From Frankiaceae bacterium (GTDB lineage: Bacteria; Actinomycetota; Actinomycetes; JAFAQI01), in contig JAVEEI010000110.1 in the NCBI GenBank assembly GCA_030840525.1, forward strand, positions 1-37,175: a DNA stretch of 37,175 bases. The letters are read 5' to 3'. The position numbers and the translations under genes are program-made. The notes under the pieces are model-generated. The model was not told where the DNA came from, ran no database searches, and saw nothing but the letters and a program-made list of their open reading frames with translations. This document shows positions 27,293 through 34,104 of the stretch, piece by piece; position 1 is the stretch's first letter, and each line of letters begins with the position of its first letter.

Positions 27293-27492
27293 GGCGACCC
27301 CGACGGCGAGGGCGTGGGCGTCGACGTGGTCGTCGTCGGGTCGACGGTGACGTCGTTGAACGGCAGGCGTTTCTCGGCCCACGGGAACACGAGCTTGAAC
27401 AGCAGCACGAGCACGGCGAAGAGCAGGACCAGGCAGCCGAGCAGCTTGCCGGGAACGCCGCCGGGCAGCCGGCGCCAGATCCAGACGTACAC
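27289..27492 (-). CDS. Small single-pass membrane protein
   Basis: The product is 67 aa. A basic start (MYVWIWRRLPGG) leads to one strong membrane helix (LLGCLVLLFAVLVLLFKLVF). An outer tail ends in a Thr/Ser/Pro run (TTTTSTPTPSPSGSP). GTG 27492 begins 4 nt after the sortase stop and its own stop overlaps pabA. Similar small proteins occupy this slot between sortase E and pabA in other actinobacteria; function is unknown. Confidence 0.8.
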   Translation of the reverse strand: MYVWIWRRLPGGVPGKLLGCLVLLFAVLVLLFKLVFPWAEKRLPFNDVTVDPTTTTSTPTPSPSGSP

Positions 27493-27496
27493 GCGG

Positions 27497-28252
27497 TCAG
27501 CCTCGCGGGTTCGTCGTGAGCGCGGGCGGCAGCGCGGGCTTGAGCGTGTCGGAGACGAGCATCGCGTGGATCACGTAACGCTCGCGCGCCGAGTACTCCG
27601 GATGGCACGAGGTGAACGTGAGCAGCTTCAGCGTCGGCGTCTTGCCCGGGTCCGGCTGGTCCGGCACCGGGTACGCGACCTGCACGGCGGTCGGCTGCAC
27701 GATCTCCTTCCACGGGATGTTCGTGCCGGGGATGTCCTCGATCCGGTAGGTGAACCAGTGGTTCTTCGTCTCGAGCACGACGTAGTCGCCGCGGCGCAGG
27801 TTCGCGATGTCCTTGAACGGGTGCAGGTAGGTCGTGCGGTGGCCGGCGACGGCGAAGTTGCCGACCTGGCCCGGCAGCGCCGTACCCGGGTAGTGCCCCG
27901 GCCCGCGCTGCAGGTCGGAGAACCCGGTGCCCTCGACGACGACGAAGTGGTAGTGCCGGCCGAGGCGCGGGATGAACAGCACCGCGATGCCGGTGCCGAG
28001 CCGCACGTTGTCGACCGACAGCGTCGACACGTCCGGCGCGCTGCCGCCGCTCCACTGGTGCTGGATCGTCGTCTCCAGGTTGTGCTGCTGCGCCTGGGTG
28101 TAGAAGCCGGTGCCCCACAGCTCGTAGGCGACGAACAGCAGGATCAGCACACCCGCGGTGATCAGGAGCTGGCCGATGCCGCGCGCGGCCATCCGCAGGC
28201 CGTCGCCGGAGTGGCCGCCGGCGTGCCGCGACTCCACCGCGAGATCGGTCAT
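27497..28252 (-). CDS. srtE: Class E sortase
   Basis: The product is 251 aa. A membrane helix (residues 27-45, QLLITAGVLILLFVAYELW) holds it in the membrane with the catalytic domain outside. The triad is His138 in VAGHRTTY, Cys216 in LLTFTSCHPE, and an arginine in SARERYV (Arg223 or Arg225). Class E sortases attach proteins with LAxTG-type signals to the cell wall; no such substrate is seen in this window. ATG 28252 overlaps the DUF881 gene stop by four bases. Confidence 0.93.
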   Translation of the reverse strand: MTDLAVESRHAGGHSGDGLRMAARGIGQLLITAGVLILLFVAYELWGTGFYTQAQQHNLETTIQHQWSGGSAPDVSTLSVDNVRLGTGIAVLFIPRLGRHYHFVVVEGTGFSDLQRGPGHYPGTALPGQVGNFAVAGHRTTYLHPFKDIANLRRGDYVVLETKNHWFTYRIEDIPGTNIPWKEIVQPTAVQVAYPVPDQPDPGKTPTLKLLTFTSCHPEYSARERYVIHAMLVSDTLKPALPPALTTNPRG

Positions 28253-28995
28253 GACACCGCCTTTGCGTGGCTGAGCTCGAGCGGCCCGGTGTAAGTGGGC
28301 AGCGTGGTCGCCGTGGCCGTCGTCACGGCGTACCGAAGACCGTACGTCGCGACGTACTGCTTGAAGATGGAGACACTCGGATCCGCGTCGAGCGCGCGGC
28401 GCAAAGCGGCCGGGTTGCCGACGGCGGTGATGACGAACGGCGGGCCGTACGTCTGCCCGTGCAGCAGGAGGGTGTTGCCGACGCAGAGGACCGCGCTGGT
28501 CGCGACGACCCGCTGCCCCATGATCGTCATGCCGTCGGCGCCACCGGCCCAGAGCGCGTTGACGACGCCCTGCACGTCCTGCTGGTGGATGACGAGGTCG
28601 TCCGGCGCCGCGCCGGCGGCAAGGTCGCGCTGCTGGTCGGCCTTGCTCGCGTCGTTGAGCGAGACGGTGACCGACGGCCCGCGCAGGGCGACGAGGCCGG
28701 CGGCGAGCGCGAGCCGGCCGGCGTCGGCCTGCGCGGCGCCGACCTCCCGGCTGTTGCGGCCGACCTGCGCCGTCGCGGTCGAGATCTCGTTGCGCAACCG
28801 GTCGGCCGCTTTGGTCAGGCTGGCGAGGGTCGCTTCCTCCGCCTTGATCCGCTCGGTGACCGGTACGGCGTCGCTGGAGCGAAGGTCGGTGCCGCGGGCG
28901 GTGACCGCCGACGTGACCAGAAGCAGGGCCGCGGCCGCGACCACGACGGGGACGAGCGCTCGCCAGACCGTCGCCGAAGCCGGGCGCGAGGTCAT
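28249..28995 (-). CDS. DUF881-family membrane protein
   Basis: The product is 248 aa. A short cytoplasmic N-terminus, one membrane helix (residues 12-33) and a coiled coil near residues 50-95 ([22 protein letters not shown]) come before the conserved DUF881 domain. The domain includes [47 protein letters not shown] and [16 protein letters not shown]881 proteins sit beside crgA and sortase E in actinobacteria; function is unknown. ATG 28995 was chosen over upstream in-frame codons because the latter run through the crgA promoter region. A TAnnnT box about 8 nt upstream suggests a nearly leaderless mRNA. Confidence 0.9.
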   Translation of the reverse strand: MTSRPASATVWRALVPVVVAAAALLLVTSAVTARGTDLRSSDAVPVTERIKAEEATLASLTKAADRLRNEISTATAQVGRNSREVGAAQADAGRLALAAGLVALRGPSVTVSLNDASKADQQRDLAAGAAPDDLVIHQQDVQGVVNALWAGGADGMTIMGQRVVATSAVLCVGNTLLLHGQTYGPPFVITAVGNPAALRRALDADPSVSIFKQYVATYGLRYAVTTATATTLPTYTGPLELSHAKAVS

Positions 28996-29001
28996 GGCGA
29001 C

Positions 29002-29008
29002 TACGCTA
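29002..29008. promoter_or_regulatory. Overlapping divergent -10 boxes for crgA and the DUF881 gene
   Basis: TACGCTA reads as TACGCT on the plus strand and, reversed, TAGCGT on the minus strand, both fitting TAnnnT. It lies in the 43-nt gap between the two divergent start codons. The plus reading gives crgA a leader of about 25 nt with GAGGAGG; the minus reading puts transcript start at or next to the DUF881 ATG. Confidence 0.4.
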
Positions 29009-29038
29009 GGCCACGAAACGACTCTGAGGAGGGGCTCG

Positions 29039-29287
29039 GTGCCGAAGTCCAGGGCGCGGCAGAAGACGGCGTACACACCGCCGCCGACGCGGTCGGCGAA
29101 GAAGAGCGTGAGCCCGCCGTGGGTGGCGCCGCTGATGCTCGGGCTGTTCCTCGTCGGGATTATCTGGCTGATCTTGTTCTACGTGACCGACGGCAAGATC
29201 CCGATCAGCGCGCTCGGCAACTGGAACCTGATCGTCGGCTTCGCCTTCATCATCGCGGGGTTCGGCGTCAGCACCCAGTGGCGCTAG
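29039..29287 (+). CDS. crgA: Cell division inhibitor CrgA
   Basis: The product is 82 aa. A basic N-terminus ([11 protein letters not shown]) is followed by two membrane helices ([19 protein letters not shown] and [15 protein letters not shown]) joined by [14 protein letters not shown], the CrgA signature. It acts in the divisome, binding FtsZ, FtsQ and PBPs, and coordinates septation. GTG 29039 has GAGGAGG 8 nt upstream. The gene stands alone on the plus strand, divergent from the DUF881-sortase chain and convergent with the thiolase. Confidence 0.95.
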   Translation: MPKSRARQKTAYTPPPTRSAKKSVSPPWVAPLMLGLFLVGIIWLILFYVTDGKIPISALGNWNLIVGFAFIIAGFGVSTQWR

Positions 29288-29319
29288 CGCGACACACTCG
29301 CGTAGTCACACCCGTGTAA

Positions 29320-29351
29320 CTATCCCCAGCACATGTCCACAGTGGGGATAA
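29320..29351. repeat. Inverted repeat with DnaA-box-like 9-mers between crgA and the thiolase
   Basis: TATCCCCA (29321-29328) is repeated inverted as TGGGGATA (29343-29350) around a 14-nt spacer. Three 9-mers resemble DnaA boxes: CTATCCCCA (29320-29328), ATGTCCACA (29333-29341) and, on the minus strand, TTATCCCCA (29351-29343). It can act as a hairpin terminator for two convergent genes or as DnaA sites; no T-tract follows. Confidence 0.5.
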
Positions 29352-29361
29352 CCGGCGCGAC

Positions 29362-30504
29362 TTAGAGGAGCTCGAGGATCGTGGCGTTGGCGAGTCCGCC
29401 GCCCTCGCACATGGTCTGCAGGCCGTACCGGATGCCGTTGTTGACCATGTGGTGGACGAGCCGGGTCATCAGCACCGCGCCCGAGCCGCCGAGCGGGTGA
29501 CCGATCGCGATCGCGCCGCCGAGCGGGTTGAGCGTCTTCGGGTCGGCGCCGGTCTCGGCCAGCCAGGCCAGCGGCACCGGCGCGAACGCCTCGTTGACCT
29601 CGACCGCGCCGATGTCGCCGATCGACAGGCCGGCCCGGGCGAGCGCCTTCGCGGTCGCCGGGATGGGCGCGGTCAGCATCATGATCGGGTCGTCGCCGGC
29701 GAGGGCGAAGGTGTGCAGCCGGACCAGCGGCTTCAGGCCGAGCTCGCGAGCCTTCTCGCTCGTCGTGACGAGCAGCGCCCCGGAGCCGTCGGAGATCTGC
29801 GAGGAGTTGCCGGCGTGGATGACGCCGTCCTCCTTGAACGCGGGCTTGAGCGAGCCGAGCTTCTCGAGGGTGGTCTCGCGCCGTACACCCTCGTCGACCT
29901 CGAGCCCGGTGCCCGGGACGACGGCGTACTGGCCGGTGAACGCGCCGGAGTCGATCGCGGCGGCGGCCTTCTCGTGCGAGGCGAGGGAGAACTCGTCGAG
30001 CTGCTCGCGGGACAGCCCCCACTTCTCCGCGACCATCTCGGCGCCGAGGCCCTGGTTGATGGGCTGGCCTTCGTAGCGGGCGAGCATCTTCGGGCCGAAC
30101 GGGAAGCCGACGTTCGCACCGAGCGACGAGCCCATCGGGACCCGGGTCATGACCTCGACGCCACCCGCGACCGCGACGTCGTACTGCCCGGAAATCACGC
30201 CGGCCGCGGCGAAGTGCACGGCCTGCTGGGAGGAGCCGCACTGCCGGTCGAGCGTGACGCCGGGGACCGACTCGGGCCAGCCTGCGCCGAGGACCGCGTT
30301 GCGGGCGACGTTGACCGCCTGCTCGCCGACCTGGCCGACGACGCCCCAGACGACGTCGTCGACGATCGCCGGGTCGATGCCGGTGCGCTCGACCACCGCG
30401 TTGAGGACGTGCGCGGACAGGTCCACGGGATGGACGTCCTTGTACGCGCCGTTGCGCTTGCCGACAGGGGTGCGTACGGCGTCCACGATCACGGCGTCGC
30501 GCAT
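29362..30504 (-). CDS. Thiolase / acetyl-CoA C-acyltransferase (FadA5-like)
   Basis: The product is 380 aa, full length for a thiolase. The nucleophile Cys89 lies in DRQCGSSQQA; NEAFAPVP, GHPLGGSGA (catalytic His) and MCEGGGLAN (second Cys) complete the active site. It cleaves or forms beta-ketoacyl-CoA in the cytosol. RQCGSSQQA resembles the steroid/fatty-acid thiolases of mycobacteria such as FadA5, but substrate cannot be read from sequence. GGGAGGA lies 6 nt before the ATG. It has no metabolic neighbours here and interrupts the usual crgA-rhomboid order. Confidence 0.93.
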   Translation of the reverse strand: MRDAVIVDAVRTPVGKRNGAYKDVHPVDLSAHVLNAVVERTGIDPAIVDDVVWGVVGQVGEQAVNVARNAVLGAGWPESVPGVTLDRQCGSSQQAVHFAAAGVISGQYDVAVAGGVEVMTRVPMGSSLGANVGFPFGPKMLARYEGQPINQGLGAEMVAEKWGLSREQLDEFSLASHEKAAAAIDSGAFTGQYAVVPGTGLEVDEGVRRETTLEKLGSLKPAFKEDGVIHAGNSSQISDGSGALLVTTSEKARELGLKPLVRLHTFALAGDDPIMMLTAPIPATAKALARAGLSIGDIGAVEVNEAFAPVPLAWLAETGADPKTLNPLGGAIAIGHPLGGSGAVLMTRLVHHMVNNGIRYGLQTMCEGGGLANATILELL

Positions 30505-30540
30505 GAGGTCCTCCCGAGAGATCGCTGTTGCTTGCGAGGA

Positions 30541-30566
30541 TCGTACGACGAAACAGAACGCCGTTC
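30541..30566. promoter_or_regulatory. Palindromic sites upstream of the thiolase gene
   Basis: TCGTACGA (30541-30548) is a perfect 8-nt palindrome that also supplies a minus-strand TACGAT-like -10. GAACGCCGTTC (30556-30566) is an inverted repeat around one base triplet. They lie 37-62 nt before the ATG, where a TetR-type regulator of fatty-acid or steroid genes would bind. No named operator matches exactly. Confidence 0.25.
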
Positions 30567-30668
30567 GGGTGCCGGGTTGTTCCGCGCTCCTTCAGCTCCT
30601 TCGGCCCCAGGTTGCGCCGCCACCGCGACCTCTATGTCGCGCTGACGGCGATGATCTTGGCGGCGGGG

Positions 30669-31604
30669 CTACGTGATGCCGTGGGTGTTGCAGTACTGCA
30701 ACGTGTCCTGGTCGGCCGTCGTATGGCACTCGGTCGTCACGTGGCTGGCGCCGACGAAGCCGCAGGCGGCGAGGACGACGGCGAGGACGGCGACGCCGGC
30801 CGCCTGGAACCGGTCGCGGTGCGGGCCGCTCGGCGCTGCGGCGAACACGTACCCGACAATGCCGCCGGCGATCAGCCCGCCGACGTGCCCGCGCCAGTCG
30901 ATGTTGGAGAACGAGAACGAGAAGACGAGGTTGAGCGCGATCATCGCGACGATGCCGCCGGTCTCGAGGTTGCGCCGGCGCAGGATGACGAAAAACGCGC
31001 CGAACAGCCCGAAGATCGCGCCGGACGCACCGGCCGACTCGGCGAAGACCGGCCCGAGCGCGAACGAGAAGATGCTGCCGCCGATGCCGGCGGCGAAGTA
31101 GAGCGCGAGGTAGCGCAGCCGGCCGAGCATGCTCTCCAGCGCGTGGCCCATGATCCAGAGCGCATACATGTTCACGGCCAGGTGCGGCAGGCCGTAGTGC
31201 AGGAACATCGAGGAGATGATCCGGTACCACTCGCCGCTGGCGACCGCCGGCGGGACCAGCGCGAACCGGCGGTAGATGTCCGACGTACCGCTACCGGTCA
31301 GCGCGTTCGCACCGGACGAGATGGTGACGGCGAAGATCGCGACGTTGATGCCGATGAGGAGTTTGGTGATCTCGCTACGGTCGCCGCGGGCGCGGCCGCC
31401 GTACACCGTCTTGGCCGGGCGGACGCTGCGCTTCCCCTCGCGGACGCACTCGGGGCAGTGGAAGCCGACCGAGGCGGTGACCATGCAGTCCGGGCAGATC
31501 GGCCGGTCGCAGCGGGAACAGCGGACGCCGGTCTCGCGACCGGGGTGGCGGTAGCAGACCGCCGGTCCCGCGTCGACCGGCGGCGGGGGCTCGGGCTCGG
31601 ACAT
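30669..31604 (-). CDS. Rhomboid intramembrane serine protease with N-terminal B-box-like zinc finger
   Basis: The product is 311 aa. Residues 17-53 hold a zinc finger with Cys17, His20, Cys29, Cys32, Cys37, Cys40, His49, Cys50 and Cys53. About seven membrane helices follow. The rhomboid dyad is Ser194 in GASGAIFGL and His240 in DWRGHVGGL, with Asn145 in HLAVNMYAL as part of the oxyanion site. It cleaves transmembrane helices of unknown substrates. It lies 10 nt after the cyclophilin gene and is probably co-transcribed. The C-terminal tail after the last helix has two cysteines (TECHTT and QYCNTH). Confidence 0.95.
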   Translation of the reverse strand: MSEPEPPPPVDAGPAVCYRHPGRETGVRCSRCDRPICPDCMVTASVGFHCPECVREGKRSVRPAKTVYGGRARGDRSEITKLLIGINVAIFAVTISSGANALTGSGTSDIYRRFALVPPAVASGEWYRIISSMFLHYGLPHLAVNMYALWIMGHALESMLGRLRYLALYFAAGIGGSIFSFALGPVFAESAGASGAIFGLFGAFFVILRRRNLETGGIVAMIALNLVFSFSFSNIDWRGHVGGLIAGGIVGYVFAAAPSGPHRDRFQAAGVAVLAVVLAACGFVGASHVTTECHTTADQDTLQYCNTHGIT

Positions 31605-31614
31605 GCGCGGTGGG

Positions 31615-32145
31615 TCAGGCGGAGGCGCGTTCGATCGTGACCGAGTTGACGGTCACGTCTTCGAGCGGCCGGTCGCGGCCGTCGGTGGCGGTCGCCGCGA
31701 TCTTGTCGACGATCGCGCGGCTGTCGGCGTCGGCGACCTCGCCGAAGATCGTGTGCTTGCCGGTCAGCCAGGTCGTCGGCGCGACGGTGATGAAGAACTG
31801 CGAGCCGTTGGTGCCCGGGCCGGCGTTGGCCATCGCGAGCAGGTAGGGCTTGGTGAACGCGAGCTCGGGGTGGATCTCGTCGTTGAACCGGTAACCCGGG
31901 CCGCCGGTACCGGTGCCGAGCGGGTCGCCGCCCTGGATCATGAACCCGCTGATCACGCGGTGGAAGATCGTCCCGTCGTACAGCTTGTCCGTGCTGCGGT
32001 TGCCGCTGCGCGGGTCGGTCCACTCGCGGCCGCCCTCGGCGAGCTCGACGAAGTTGGCGACGGTCTTGGGGGCGTGGTTGGGAAACAGCTGCACGCGGAT
32101 GTCGCCGGCGCTGGTCGACAGGATGGCGAACAGGTCCTCGGCCAC
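31615..32145 (-). CDS. ppiA: Cyclophilin-type peptidyl-prolyl cis-trans isomerase
   Basis: The product is 176 aa. It speeds proline isomerisation during folding. FHRVISGFMIQGGDP holds the catalytic Arg and Phe/Met/Gln, followed by NAGPGTNGSQFFIT and GKHTIFGEV, all standard cyclophilin motifs. GTG 32145 has GAGGAG 6 nt upstream and gives the usual N-terminus; the longer frame from 32187 adds residues not found in the family. There is no signal peptide, so it is cytoplasmic. It is the first gene of a unit with the rhomboid. Confidence 0.94.
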   Translation of the reverse strand: MAEDLFAILSTSAGDIRVQLFPNHAPKTVANFVELAEGGREWTDPRSGNRSTDKLYDGTIFHRVISGFMIQGGDPLGTGTGGPGYRFNDEIHPELAFTKPYLLAMANAGPGTNGSQFFITVAPTTWLTGKHTIFGEVADADSRAIVDKIAATATDGRDRPLEDVTVNSVTIERASA

Positions 32146-32276
32146 TGGTTCTCCTCGCGGGTACGTCGGGGGTTTGCGCGACGACATCCTTGCACGGGGC
32201 CGGTTGTGCCCGGCCGAGGCGGGGAAGGCCCCAAGGTAAGGACAGCCAAGCCACCTTTTCGCGACCGGAGGAACCC

Positions 32277-32807
32277 GTGTTCGGCAGCAAGAGTGTCGCG
32301 TCGACGAACCCCGCCCTGACCACTCGGCTCACCGAGACCTGGGACAGCGCCCGCACCACGCTCGCCCCGCACGTGGAGTCCGCCCGGGTGGCGGTTGCTC
32401 CCCGGATCGCGGCCGCGCGCGACGCGGTCGCGCCGCTGGTCGACGAGGCGAGCGCCCGGATGACTCCGGTGCTCGACACCGCGCGGACGCGGCTGCGCGA
32501 GGACGTCGCGCCGGCGGTCGCCGCGGCGGTCGAGAACTCCGCGCCGGCGCGGGCCGAGGCTCGCGACCGGGCTGCTGCCGCGCTGCTCGCGTTGCGCGGC
32601 GAGCGCAAGAAGGTACGCCGCTGGCCGCTCGCGCTCGGCTGCCTGGTCGCCGGTGCCGCCGCCGGGATCGCCGCGGGTGCGATCAACCGGAAGATGGCGA
32701 CCCCGGTGTCGCCGACCCCGTTCCCCGCGCCCACCCCTTCCGCTTCGACCACCGAGCCGGAGACGACGCCGTACCCGGTCAGCCGGTCCGGCGGCGCGAC
32801 CTCTTAG
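32277..32807 (+). CDS. Ala-rich helical membrane protein (DUF5324-like)
   Basis: The product is 176 aa. Residues 15-110 form a heptad-like, Ala/Arg-rich helical region with repeated units (ESARVAVAPRIAAARDAVAPL, then DTARTRLREDVAPAVAAAV), as in apolipoprotein-like or coiled-coil proteins. A membrane helix follows near residues 123-142 (WPLALGCLVAGAAAGIAAGAI) and an outer tail rich in Thr/Pro/Ser. Architecture and position next to ppiA match the DUF5324 family of actinobacteria, as far as can be judged by eye. GTG 32277 has GGAGGA 5 nt upstream. It is divergent from ppiA across 131 nt. Its stop overlaps the stop of the convergent secreted-protein gene. Function unknown. Confidence 0.75.
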   Translation: MFGSKSVASTNPALTTRLTETWDSARTTLAPHVESARVAVAPRIAAARDAVAPLVDEASARMTPVLDTARTRLREDVAPAVAAAVENSAPARAEARDRAAAALLALRGERKKVRRWPLALGCLVAGAAAGIAAGAINRKMATPVSPTPFPAPTPSASTTEPETTPYPVSRSGGATS

Positions 32808-33502
32808 AAGTCGGAGTACGGCGGGCAGTCGTAGACCGGGTTGAGGCCTAAGTCCAGCGGGTCAGGCGCATAGACGTCGCCGTCGGGACCAATCGTGAAC
32901 GGACCGATACTGCCAGCGAACGATGCCAGGACCGGGCAGGCCAGCGGGTCCGCCTCCGAGTGGAGGACGGATCGCACGAGGTCAGCGGTCGGTGGCAGGA
33001 GGTCCGCGATCGCCTGCGGTGGAACCTCGGGCCCGTCGGTGACAGGCGTGCAGACCTTGGGCTGTGTCGTGCCATCGGCATAGAGAACGGTCTCGCACAG
33101 CAACACGGCGTCGCCGACACCGGCCACGAAAATCTCCGTCTCGGCGCCGCCCTGGACCCCCTGTGCGCCAGTGAAGTGCGGTTGATCGATGTCGTCGATG
33201 CCGTTGACGTCGATGTTGCAGGTCACGCTCGCCCCGGTCGGCACAAGCTTCGCGTCAGTTGTCACCGAAGCGTCGCCGACCTCGGCGTGGTACGTGTCCG
33301 GACTCGTCGGGTCCTCGACGGCCACCATGAAACAGCCGCCGTGGATGGTGTCGCCGGCCGAGTTCGACTGACTGAGCGGAGCCACGCCGACGAGCACACG
33401 GGTCTTCGCGTCGCGAACGCCCGCATGCGCCGCCGGTATGACGCCCGCGGTCAGCCCCACGATGGCGACAGCCACGATCGTTCGTTTCGTCGTAGCGCGC
33501 AT
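32804..33502 (-). CDS. Secreted cysteine-containing protein, similar in pattern to that at 7612-8061
   Basis: The product is 232 aa. A signal peptide (residues 1-27, ending AAHAG) precedes a mature region with six cysteines. The central part has ASVTCNIDVNG, a C-x-x-V unit (LLCETVLY), DGTTQPKVCTPV, and a C-terminal extension ending VYDCPPYSDF. The TCxI...GTTQ...CxPV order is shared with the small secreted protein at 7612-8061, suggesting a common fold. GGAGGGG precedes ATG 33502. The bipartite upstream element (copy 2) lies 39 nt before the start. The stop overlaps the convergent gene's stop (TTAG shared by both strands). Function unknown. Confidence 0.75.
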   Translation of the reverse strand: MRATTKRTIVAVAIVGLTAGVIPAAHAGVRDAKTRVLVGVAPLSQSNSAGDTIHGGCFMVAVEDPTSPDTYHAEVGDASVTTDAKLVPTGASVTCNIDVNGIDDIDQPHFTGAQGVQGGAETEIFVAGVGDAVLLCETVLYADGTTQPKVCTPVTDGPEVPPQAIADLLPPTADLVRSVLHSEADPLACPVLASFAGSIGPFTIGPDGDVYAPDPLDLGLNPVYDCPPYSDF

Positions 33503-33541
33503 TGCCCCTCCTTGCCCGATGGGGAACCTGGGGCCTCAGCG

Positions 33542-33572
33542 GTACTACCGTCCGAACGGACCGCCCCTTACG
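33542..33572 (-). promoter_or_regulatory. Bipartite element, copy 2 (CGTAAG-N12-CGGACGGTAGTAC)
   Basis: On the minus strand CGTAAG (33572-33567) is followed by 12 nt and CGGACGGTAGTAC (33554-33542), differing at one position from copy 1 in the downstream half. TAGTAC would be a -10 giving a leader of about 30 nt before ATG 33502. Confidence 0.5.
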
Positions 33573-33659
33573 GCGCAACTTCCGCGCGACTTGTCAGCGC
33601 GTGGCGGGGCTATAGCCGTGTGTGGTGCTGACAAGTCGGGATGCGCGCGCTCTCACGGG

Positions 33660-33732
33660 TGGAGCTGAGGGGGCTCGAACCCCTGACCCCCTGCTTGCAA
33701 AGCAGGTGCGCTACCAGCTGCGCCACAGCCCC
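33660..33732 (-). tRNA. tRNA-Ala(TGC)
   Basis: Acceptor arms GGGGCTG/CAGCTCC pair with one G-T wobble. The anticodon loop TTTGCAA gives TGC. D-loop (GCGCAGCTGGTAGCGC) and T-arm (GTTCGAG loop) are standard. CCA is not encoded. Confidence 0.96.
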
Positions 33733-33781
33733 GTACGACGTACCCATCGTAGGCGGGTCGGCGCCGTCAAGCGCGCGGCCT

Positions 33782-33844
33782 CGTTGAGTGCGACGTACCT
33801 CGTCTTTTCGGGCGCTGAGAAGACGAACTTCGTCGCACTCAACG
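33782..33844. repeat. 63-nt imperfect palindrome between DLW-39 and tRNA-Ala
   Basis: CGTTGAGTGCGACG (33782-33795) pairs perfectly with CGTCGCACTCAACG (33831-33844). Inside, TCGTCTTTTC (33800-33809) pairs with GAGAAGACGA (33817-33826) with one G-T pair, around a 7-nt loop. The two stems are separated by symmetrical 4-nt internal loops. No T-tract follows on either side, so it is not a textbook terminator; a REP- or MITE-like dispersed element is an alternative. Confidence 0.75.
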
Positions 33845-33870
33845 GGGGGCGACGGGAGGCGGAGGGTGCG

Positions 33871-33996
33871 CTAGCGGAGGTCGCGCGGGGTAGTCGCTTC
33901 TTGCCAGAGCTCCGCGTCGGCTTTGCGGGACCGCCAGTTACGCAGCGCGGCGAACGCCGCGGCGATGGCGCCGACCGTGAGCACGAGTCGTTTCAC
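33871..33996 (-). CDS. DLW-39 family protein
   Basis: The product is 41 aa. MKRLVLTVGAIAAAFAAL forms one hydrophobic helix, followed by a basic patch (RNWRSRK) and the family motif as ADAELWQEATTPRD (here ELW for DLW). Members are about 39 aa, occur in actinobacteria near gyrA, and have no known function. The GTG start at 33996 is one nucleotide beyond the tRNA-Ile discriminator base at 33998, so a ribosome-binding site would have to lie within the tRNA. A second GTG four codons on is possible but lacks an SD too. Confidence 0.85.
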   Translation of the reverse strand: MKRLVLTVGAIAAAFAALRNWRSRKADAELWQEATTPRDLR

Positions 33997-33997
33997 G

Positions 33998-34072
33998 TGG
34001 GCCTGGATGGACTTGAACCATCGACCTCTTCCTTATCAGGGAAGCGCTCTAACCGAGCTGAGCTACAGGCCC
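33998..34072 (-). tRNA. tRNA-Ile(GAT)
   Basis: Acceptor GGGCCTG/CAGGCCC pairs fully. The anticodon arm CTTCC-CTGATAA-GGAAG gives GAT; the T-loop is TTCAAGT. CCA is not encoded. The DLW-39 start codon follows immediately. Confidence 0.96.
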
Positions 34073-34104
34073 CAGATGCGTACGCACCGCCCGACGAGAT
34101 TACC

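Noticed and set aside
32235-32262. IdeR/DtxR-like iron box upstream of the DUF5324-like gene
   Set aside because: AAGGT...ACCTT arms are only 5 nt with a 15-nt spacer and do not match the 19-nt iron-box pattern.
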